This document shows positions 56,534 through 64,000 of a stretch of DNA of 64,000 nt, piece by piece (positions within the stretch are counted from its first letter, which is position 1; each line of letters opens with the position of its first letter). Both the position numbers and the translations under genes were made by a program. The notes beneath the pieces were generated by a model. That model did not search any database and was not told the DNA's origin. It saw nothing but the letters and a program-made list of their open reading frames with translations. The DNA is from Gnetum montanum (taxonomy: Eukaryota > Streptophyta > Gnetopsida > Gnetales > Gnetaceae), in the NCBI GenBank assembly GCA_015680685.1, contig MNCI01029340.1, forward strand, positions 216,733 through 280,732, written 5' to 3'.

Positions 56534-58330
56534 GATACTTCTATCTTGGTGGTGGCATCACTCATAATTATGGATTTTATTATTGATGATAATGCTCTTT
56601 AGGTTAAGATGAAGCCCCACTTGCATAGTATAAATGCTAATGATAGGGCTACCTATAGTTTCCTTAAGGATAATGTAGCCTCCTTAGTATCTACTTCTTA
56701 ACAAAGTTTGGATTTAAGGCATAAACCCTACACTTCTAGATATGTAACATCACAAGGTAATAATCATTAGGATGCCCATATTAGTAGATTTCACAAACAT
56801 CATCTTCTAATTTAAAGTTTGCAATCTCTTCAAATGCAATTGCGTTTCATTTTTGTTGAAAATAGTTCCTTCCTTCATCTTTTTCCTTTCTCTCATTTTT
56901 ATTCATGGATCTACATTTTTCTGTTCTTTTCTTCATAATCTTTAATGCTATTTTGAATTTTGCATCTATATAGTTCCATATATTTTCAACCTTTACCAAG
57001 ATCCTTGTGATTAATATCCAAATAGATAAGGTTTTTTCTTTTTACCACTTCTTCTAATGGTGCTCTCTTTGTTGGTTCAAATTTATGAATCTTCCTTTTA
57101 TGAATATAGGAATATCTTTTATACTCCTCTACATACTCTATCTTCTTGATTTCTCCTTCTTTTTGTACCACTTAATTAATTAATTTTTGAATCTTATGGA
57201 CTTTTCTTTTTGATAATCTCCCTTAGGCATAGATTCTAAGAGTTTTCCTTGTTTTATCATATGGTGCAATGTTTTTCTTTAAGAGAAGCAAAAACCTAGA
57301 AATATCTATAACAGAGAATAATATTTGCTCAAGGTTATATCAAGAAGTTTATGATTACCTTGTTTCCATCCCTGGATTTATTATCTCAATTTGGATATTA
57401 AAAAATATGTTTAATAATTATCATTAAATCACTCCAACATCATAATCAATCTTCTAAAGGATTTTAGTTCCAAAGACTAGCACCAATGTTTAGCTTCTTT
57501 AATAAGTATCTAAGGAAAGAGTTTTAGCTTTTGCCACTTACTTTCTATATTTTATAGGGTGTAAGAATCATGAAAGGCTTGCAAATAATTTGTGGATATG
57601 CATCATAACCTCCTTCAGACTGAAAGATATTACTGATATCTATACATTTGATTTGATTGTTCCTTTTATACCTAGTAGAGATGTAAACTATCTCTTGAAC
57701 ATTAATCATGCTTCTATGAGTAAGTAATATTTCATCATAATCATCATGCTCTTCATGATTCCTATTATGACCTTGCCTCCTTTACTTTTTCCTACCATGC
57801 ATTTTTTCATTGTAATGCCCAACTTCTTACTCACGTCTACCTTCTTTATCATCCCTACCATGGTCTCTTCTATCATCTACACCAGGTCTTCAATCATTAC
57901 CCTTGTTTCCTTGGTTATTCTCAACTTCATTAGAGCTTGATGATGAGGATGATAAGAAAAACGATTGAGAACTAGGAGAGTTGTATCTTCTTACTCTTCT
58001 TTCATAATCCCTTTGATATTTTCTAGGTGACTTGCTAAAAGATCTAGACTTTGGAGATCTCTTATTTGTTGGGAACTATTCTCTCTTTACCTTGGTTACT
58101 TACTAAGGCTAAAAATAATCTTAAGTTATGAAAATTATTAGTACTAAGGAGTGGAAAATTTTGTAATGAGATCAACTAGATATGTAGTTTGTATCCTTCT
58201 TCTCCAAATACAAGGTTTATGGAATGTTAGCCCTCTTTCCCTTGAAAGCTTCATAGCATGTCTCCATGAAACAATCCTTCTATAGTTGGAACTTAGTGAG
58301 CTAGTAGGACCTAAAAATTTCATTAGCCAC
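56534..58330 (-). pseudogene. G0 gag, main part (decayed)
   Basis: The gag core is readable on the minus strand: EGGYDAYPQIICKPFMIL near 57600, aligning with FEGGYNCDSQTHL-AFHDT of G1, and 57171-56986 with QKEGEIKKIEYVEEY and PLEEVVKRKNL, aligning with AKEEGELRKKESVEEF and PLDAAVNRKTL. It is truncated on the left by C2. No intact frame remains. Confidence 0.65.
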
Positions 58331-58730
58331 CTTATAATCTAGAGTAGCTGCTTCAAGTTCTAGTCTCATCAGTACCTCCATAAGCATTGATGGAACTGAA
58401 TAATCAATTGGCAACATAATATTAACCTCAAGATTTCTTTATTATAGTTTCTCATATTGGTGGATAATGAAAGTGAAATCTAAATAGTATAGATCCAAAT
58501 GCTGGTAAATAACCTTCATTTGTTATGGCATCTCATCCTAATTTGTAATCATTCTATGACATTCTTTTACAAGTCATCATTACGTAAGGAATCTACCCTA
58601 TAAAAAGAAGACATTTTGTAATTTCTAAGTATGCCTTGAATAAAATGATATTATCTACAAATGATAAATTATTTTAAACCTCTAACAATGATTCTAAATA
58701 ATTCTAATTATTTAAACCACTAACACTAGT
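58331..58730 (-). other. G0 5' leader
   Basis: A non-coding leader between the 5' LTR and gag, with no motif beyond the primer site at its right end. Its position matches the leader of G1 (17329-17713). Confidence 0.5.
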
Positions 58731-58747
58731 TCCTAGCAATGGTATCA
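58731..58747 (-). promoter_or_regulatory. G0 primer-binding site (highly decayed)
   Basis: On the minus strand the 18 bases next to the LTR read TGATACCATTGCTAGGAA. Against the recalled tRNA-Asp-type site there are seven differences, all C-to-T or G-to-A, and all three CpGs are lost. It fits an old methylated copy of the same primer site as G2. Confidence 0.5.
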
Positions 58748-58748
58748 A

Positions 58749-59593
58749 TGATAAGTGGAAAAGTATATACTATGCCCAATCATACATATCACAAACATTC
58801 ATGTGCAATTTGATTAAGTTTTGTGGAGTAGGACTAGTATAATCATCTAGATAGCTAGGTGTTAGATCACTAGTTATTTTCTTTCAAATCATACTTGTGC
58901 GAGCTTAGTTTTTATGGTTAAGTATTATTAAGACATATGATGGTGATGTTGCTAGGGCCATATCTAAAATATTCTTAATATATTAAAATTATAACTACTC
59001 TAGCCTAAGTGCCAATACTAAATGTAATCTAGCCAAAGAATAAAGTATTTTATCTCAAATCATCTTATACATCCTAAACATTCACTAACCTTGTTGGATT
59101 ACCAAGTATCCACTATTATGCATACCAAGTGATGCATTACTGGGATTACCAAATATTAACATGTTTATGCTTAGAGCCAATTGTACTTATGTAGTGTAAT
59201 TATATGCAATGAATATAAAATAATTAACTAAATATGTGTAAGTTAGAATAATTAAAAATAAATTTAAACTAAATAAATTATAATGCTAAGATAAGTGATG
59301 TAATGAAAGAAATCAATCTTTATCTTATTTTCATCATAAAAATGTGTTCCTATACTTGATTACTCAAATAATATTACATACAATCCTCTTAATTCATGCT
59401 AGAAACACATGGTGACTAATGCTAACTTTCATGAGAATTAACTAATAGAGTTTGACTATGCTACTAATCAAATGATGTCATAAATATAGTGGGTGTGCAG
59501 ATTTATATAGGCATTTATTATACTTACATCAATGTTATTACATTGGCAAAGTAGATCATGCATTAACAAAACCTTTAGAATCAAGGTTCATTA
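58749..59593 (-). repeat. G0 5' LTR
   Basis: 845 bp, TGATAAGTGG to GGTTCATTA, followed by CTCAG. It aligns with the three-part left LTR. It is more diverged than any other LTR pair here and has lost the clear U3 motif cluster. Confidence 0.75.
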
Positions 59594-61030
59594 CTCAGAA
59601 GGCTAGATTACCACTCACTACTACCAACAATAGCCTTATAGTTTCTTGCCTAGGCTAAAAAAGGTACTCAAATGACTCTAAATAAATAATCAAATACAAA
59701 TACATGACTCCTACTACTTCTAGGATGTAGTGAGGATAAGAACCACCTTCAAGAGTAGGTTGATATCCTCATCATCTCCCTCATCCTCCAAAAGAGACTT
59801 GCCTTCAATTAGATATTACAATCAGGATAGCATTCAGCTCTTATAAATTCAAATCATTCTTAGAAATCCTAATAGCATTCCCAAGCCCTACATCACTCCA
59901 ATGCATCAAGTACTTATGCATCTTCTTATCTCTTATGGTTCTAGCCTTTTTTTTCTTATAACATAATTGACTTCTTTGGTGACTTTGATGGATTTTGATA
60001 TTCAATTACATCTTTAAGGATTTTAAGATAATCCTCTAGGTTAGATGCAAGAACATTGTCATGGTATGACCTCAAATTTGAAACATTAGATACATAAGAA
60101 ATTAAAAAAAATCATTAGACAAATCAATCTCATATGCATTTGCATTGATCTTGGTCCTAATTATAAATGGATTAGTTCTCCTTAACTTAAGCTTATACAA
60201 ATGCACATTTTTTCCTTTCTTTGTTTAAATAATTTTAAATATAGTCACCAATATAAAAGTTAGTTGTCATATTACCCTAATTAGCCTTAGAAGATACATC
60301 CTTTGCCTTCTTCTCTAAATAATATTTGACTTATTGATAGAATTGCTTCATTTTCTTAACAAATTTAGAGCTCAACGATGCACAATCATTAACTGTCTTT
60401 AGCTTATTAACCATATTTGATGAAAAATAATAATTTTCTATAGAATAACTCTTACCAATGGTAGTTTGAAAAGAATTATTATATGAGAATTCAGCATGGG
60501 CTAGAATATTTTTCCATCTTTAAGGTTGATCTTCATATAAATACCTTAATATCTTTAGCAAAGACTTGTTTACCACTTCAATTTACTTATTATTTTGAGG
60601 GTGATAGGTAATGGAAAATGATAACTTAATTCCCAAAAATTTTCAAAGTGACCTTCAAAAGTGACTAGTGAGCTTCACATCCTTATTACTAATAATATTT
60701 AAGGGAATGTCATGCAACTTCACTACATGGTGAAAGGATAAATGAGCAACATGAGAAGCATCATTACTCCTCTTGCATTTAACAAATGATCTATTTTAAT
60801 AAATATATTCATAAAAGCAAGTATGAAATCATGACTCAATCTTATCTTTGTAATTCTATAAATAAAATCTTAAAAAAAAAACACTTTCCCATAGAGCATT
60901 TGGGATTGTCAAAGGTAAGTAATGACAATCAATACCTTTTCCACCATTTAAATTTTGGCAAACAATAATCTTTCATAAATTTAATAACATTGTTATATAT
61001 ACTTGGCCAAAAATAAAATTTCCTCATTAA
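59594..61030 (-). mobile_element. G5: gypsy integrase/chromodomain remnant, other lineage
   Basis: The minus strand reads, in shifting frames, KLHDIPLNIISNKDVKLTSHF, FLGIKLSFSITYHPQNN, AEFSYNNSFQTTIGKS and, later, FYIGDY. These are typical of chromovirus-type Ty3/gypsy integrase and differ from the G1 integrase. Near 59890 KYLMHWSDVGLGNAI...DL resembles the start of a chromodomain. Many stops. G0 inserted at its 3' end, so its continuation should be at 22031-22666. Confidence 0.65.
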
Positions 61031-61034
61031 CTTT

Positions 61035-62060
61035 TGTACCGCCTAAAATCGTCGGTCTCCGGCTGGAAGGGAACAAAGACCGTGGGATCGCAGGATGCGC
61101 ACAGAAGACACTACCTTCACCTGAGGGCGAGCTGGAATGCACGAAGGTAGAGTACCTTGGGTGGTCTGCATGCGGATCAGACAAGGATTTCCCCAAACGT
61201 ATGCCGAAGCGCTATACACTGGGTTATGTGTAAACAGCATAACAGGCGTAAACGAGAGTGTAAACAGCATAACAGATGCGAACAGGGCATAAATGTAAAC
61301 GAGCGTAAACAGGAGACATGTAAGAAATTAGCGTAAACTGTAAACAATGGTATTACATAATAAGAGTATAGTGCACCAATCTAACGCAGTTGTGATGGAA
61401 CACAAGGCGGACAAAAAGCCTTGGTGGATGCAGGGATGACTCAGCTAGTTCGGGTTGTAGGCGGAGCGTAGAGACTATGTGCCTAGCGTACAGGATTGTC
61501 CAGCGTAAAAGGGTTTTTTAGCTCTGGTGCGCAGTGTAAATGCTCTCCGGTATGCTCTAGGATTTTGCCAACCGTCTGGTACAAGTGGAAAAGTGGGGTT
61601 TTTATACCGGTTGTTATGCTAGACTCGGGTTGGGCGACATGTGGACGTTGACCAGGTGCAAAAGGGCGCAAGATTTACAAGTGTACAACATATTACATCT
61701 ACTGAGCGTATACGCTGAGCGTATACGCTGAGCGTATACGCTGTATCGGGTGGGCGTAGACTCTGGGCGTATACACTGGGTATGCTGGGCGTAGATGCTG
61801 TGGACGCTGGGCGTACACGCTCAGCGTATGCACCGACAATGGCTGGGCGTATACACCGGGCGTATACGCTGATGGTTGCCGACTTGCTTCAATTATTGCT
61901 CTTCGATGCTGTCTTCATTCTGTCTTTGGAGACTCCATGTCGGTCATAGACATTTGCCGTACTCGCCGAGCGTACATGTGAAGTGTACGTTGGGCGTGTA
62001 AGTTGGATGTCTACGCTGGGCGTATACGTTGTGGATGCTGGGCGTATACGCTGGTACTGC
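61035..62060 (-). mobile_element. LTR-like block with GCGTATAC array
   Basis: Begins TGTACCGCC just after G5 and is richer in GC. On the minus strand a TATA box (TATAAAAA, plus 61599-61606) lies left of a cluster of GCGTATAC motifs, the same layout as the U3 of the gypsy LTRs. A direct repeat of GTGTAAACAGCATAACAG at 61228 and 61258 has period 30. No target duplication or right end could be fixed, so the extent is approximate. It is probably a solo LTR. Confidence 0.5.
61702..62055. repeat. GCGTATAC tandem array
   Basis: Three exact copies of CTGAGCGTATACG occupy 61702-61740. About a dozen decayed copies of the CTGGGCGTATAC type follow with irregular spacing to ~62055. The core CGTATACG is palindromic. 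It is interpreted as the U3 repeat cluster of the surrounding LTR. Confidence 0.8.
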
Positions 62061-62129
62061 ATACTGTTGGCACATTTGGCCATTACATGGAGCAGTTGGA
62101 ATAATTTGTTCAAAATATTAGCACAATCC

Positions 62130-62510
62130 CTAGTTGTAAATTTGCAGTTTAGTATTGTGAGTAATGGGTATTCTTGGAGAAGCAAGCCTGGTAAATAATC
62201 TTGATGTTGAAGCCTTCTTGGAAAGTAAATTAAAATGTGAAGATATTTTCTTGAGTGAACAACCATCTTCTTCCACGAAAAACCAAACAAAATCAATCAA
62301 CTGCAGCATAAGGACTGGACTCAACAGATTTAGCCTCCAAAATCAGCACAGCAAAGTGCAGAGGTGTATTATCTTGAGTGCCTGAGAGCTCAATATTTGG
62401 CTTTCCCATACTCCAGCTCCTGATTTTATTTACAATATTATTATTATTATGATTCAAAAAGGGGACGTCGAGTCGCTCTATTTGTGCAATGGTATCAGAC
62501 ATACCGTATC
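62130..62510 (-). pseudogene. possible ankyrin-repeat fragment
   Basis: The minus-strand frame 62502-62293 contains NIELSGTQDNTPLHFAVLI, which resembles the start of an ankyrin repeat (…G.TPLH.A). A second frame, 62324-62130, with SHFNLLSKKASTSRLF could be a shifted continuation. There is one suggestive motif and no second clear repeat, so chance similarity is possible. If real, it is a broken piece of a host gene. Confidence 0.25.
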
Positions 62511-63098
62511 ATGAATCTGCCAGTATTCCCAAAAAGCCTGAAATTGATACAACAGCAACCTTGATCTGTAAAGATTTTAAAGGAACCAGAATACAGTTCT
62601 TGGGTTCTGCGTATGTTCCGTTTATGCAACGATTTTACAGATCTTACCAGTACCATTACCTGGCCTCTGTTTCTTGGATGACTTCAAGAAATCACAACAA
62701 AATAGTGATGACAACGTCTCGGCCTCTATTCGGGTCGCCCTTGCTGTTGTCGCCACTTCCGACGTTGTGGCACCACCGGTGATGACCGAGCCGAGCGCTG
62801 ACGACAACGACGATGCTGCAAAACTTGCACCAGTAAAGACGCGAAATTCAGTAGAGTTTCTATTCTGGATTTGGGCTACTCTGGCTATAGTTCCATGGTG
62901 TTTTAAAAAAAATACACTGTGCATTGGCAGAGGACAGATGGCCGCGGTGGGTGGATGAAACTGCGTGAGGAAATACTGAACAATAAAGGGTATGATTCCA
63001 TCTTCTCAAAGAGGGTCGGTAGCAACAAGTAGGACTGTGCGCGGATGGAAGATTAGCTGTGAGCAGAGGATCAGCAGCACTAGCACGACTCCACAGCC
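62511..63098. other. GC-richer region, no gene called
   Basis: Open frames on both strands between 62622 and 62958 reach ~100 codons. They are overlapping and compositionally biased (Ala/Ser/Thr or Asp/Ala). I cannot assign a domain. Composition suggests low-copy or formerly coding sequence rather than retroelement. Confidence 0.35.
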
Positions 63099-63194
63099 AT
63101 GGCAGACGCAGACGATGATGGTAGCAGCAAGAGTAGCAGCAGTAGGACCAAGCGTAGGCAGTCAGTGGTTAGGGTTTGTAGGGTTTCCATTTAA
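63099..63194 (+). CDS. possible first exon or small ORF (31 codons)
   Basis: An ATG in a strong context (CAGCCATGGCAG) opens MADADDDGSSKSSSSRTKRR, an acidic then Ser-rich then basic stretch, and stops after 31 codons. The acidic/Ser/basic pattern is common at the start of nuclear proteins. Potential GT donor sites lie in GTCAGTGGTTAG just before the stop. It could be a first exon, but no second exon is identified. Low confidence. Confidence 0.2.
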   Translation: MADADDDGSSKSSSSRTKRRQSVVRVCRVSI

Positions 63195-63707
63195 GATGAA
63201 AATTTCCAGCAGAACAACGAGTGCAGGGCTGCCTGCGAAAACACAGAAACACAAATTCGAACTCAAACTCGATCGCGGTTGCAGGTGTTAGCGTGAGGAG
63301 AAACCAAAGTAGAGGCAAAATTGAAAGAAATAAAATGGTGAGATACTTGCTGGGCATTTTCCGAAATTCCACAGGAAAATTCTTGCTAAATTGACATGAA
63401 TTTTTGGCTTCCAATCTTGGTACTGCTGCATTGGTTTAACTACGCATGGATTCGGCACCGAAATATTAGAATTTTTATTTGTTAGAAACATTTGTCTTTT
63501 GGGTGTTGTTGCAAATGATGGATGGTTACCTACTTAAGTGCCAATTTTTCTTGCTATCTTATTATTCACTAAGAAAGGAAACTTTTAGAATATTCATAGG
63601 ACATTTGGCTATTATCCCTTTTATTCCTATGGAATTTGTAACTTCCTATGATAGTTACAACTATAATATTTATAATTAATTTTAATTTGGATTATCATGA
63701 AGACACG
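63195..63707. other. unassigned
   Basis: No feature is recognised. It is AT-rich, with short frames on both strands and no motif. Confidence 0.5.
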
Positions 63708-64000
63708 TGTTAGATGCAGCATTTTTATCTCTTTTGTGGTTGCAACCACCCAAAATTGTTGTAACTTACCTAACTTGTTCGGCAAGTAACCTCCTAATTG
63801 GTTGGCCAAGTTACTTGGGAGAAAAGTTAGGTGAGATATTTTTGAGATATTTTTGAAATTGTAACTTCCCTACCTACCTGCTCGAACTATAAAAAGGTCG
63901 GGGGGATGATCACTTGAAATATCATCACTTCTCACATCACACTTGGGGTCTCATACATCACACTTTGAAGGCTACTAGTTAGCACTTGGGCTCTCACTTG
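63708..64000 (+). mobile_element. probable 5' part of an LTR, cut by window end
   Basis: Starts TGTTAGATGCAGC. It has inverted-repeat-like AAGTAACCTCC/AAGTTACTTGG segments at ~63780-63820 and a strong plus-strand TATA box (TATAAAAAGG, ~63889), followed by repeated ATCACACTT-like units at 63930-63970. This U3-TATA-R layout is LTR-like. The other end and any duplication lie outside the window. A host promoter is the alternative. Confidence 0.4.

Larger units (their letters stand above)
22667..59593 (-). mobile_element. G0: ancient gypsy element expanded by nested insertions
   Basis: The left LTR is in three pieces (22667-22690, 31322-32181, 34218-34306). The right LTR is intact at 58749-59593. 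Flanks are CTCAC on the left and CTCAG on the right, a 4-of-5 match. Between them, on the minus strand, are gag (56534-58330 and 49930-50339), protease (~49450-49930), spacer, and aORF sequence present twice. I find no RT, RNase H or integrase belonging to G0. Removing the nested elements and the internal duplication leaves roughly 12 kb. Joining these parts into one element is inference from target duplication, orientation, order and homology to G1. Confidence 0.7.

Noticed and set aside
62674-62958. Similarity of a plus-strand frame to the membrane (PGG) domain of ankyrin proteins
   Set aside because: Only vague spacing of VVAT and Pro residues. The candidate ankyrin segment is on the other strand, so the two cannot belong to one gene.

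Overview
The window looks like nuclear DNA of a seed plant, and I favour a gymnosperm with a large genome (inference). It has one GC-rich cytochrome P450 gene surrounded by AT-rich, heavily nested and decayed LTR retrotransposons. I see no bacterial-type operons, tRNA genes, rRNA genes or CRISPR arrays. A run of N at 30272-30285 is an assembly gap.

Layout. 1-3200 is mostly unassigned, apart from a G-rich tract at 95-155. A P450 of the CYP71 clan, most like CYP76, lies at 3386-4906 (+) in a single uninterrupted frame. It has TATA-like boxes and a doubled ~21-bp motif upstream and a poly(A) signal downstream. 5389-18667 is a structurally complete Ty3/gypsy element, called G1 here, on the minus strand. 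Its LTRs are 5389-6281 and 17733-18667 and its target duplication is TATAG. It carries gag, protease, RT, RNase H and integrase, then ~2 kb of spacer, then a further ORF (aORF) before the 3' LTR. 18970-22030 holds two truncated gypsy pieces in opposite orientation.

22667-59593 appears to be one very old gypsy insertion, G0, flanked by CTCAC/CTCAG. Later events have swollen it to ~37 kb. These are a complete but pol-less gypsy element G2 (22691-31316, TSD CCCTA), a copia solo LTR (32182-34212, TSD TTTAT) that itself holds a gypsy solo LTR (32808-33632, TSD GCTTC), copia C1 (38977-44110, TSD ATATA), copia C2 (50340-56533), a solo LTR inside the aORF, an internal tandem duplication of ~3.6 kb, and an inversion of ~0.9 kb. 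59594-61030 is a minus-strand integrase/chromodomain-like remnant of a different gypsy lineage. 61035-~62060 is an LTR-like block with a GCGTATAC repeat array. 62150-63700 is richer in GC and may hold low-copy coding fragments. A further LTR seems to begin near 63708.

The most notable system is the aORF of these gypsy elements, about 900 codons when intact. Its N-terminal half resembles the plant family annotated as 'putative plant transposon protein', and its C-terminal half is rich in coiled coil. It lies downstream of integrase in G1. It is still present in G2 and G0 although both have lost RT, RNase H and integrase, and in one truncated copy. The same elements share U3 regions built from clustered near-palindromic motifs beside the TATA box, and a primer-binding site I read as a decayed tRNA-Asp type. 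All retroelement ORFs carry stops and frameshifts, so none looks autonomous now. The P450 is the only gene that looks intact.
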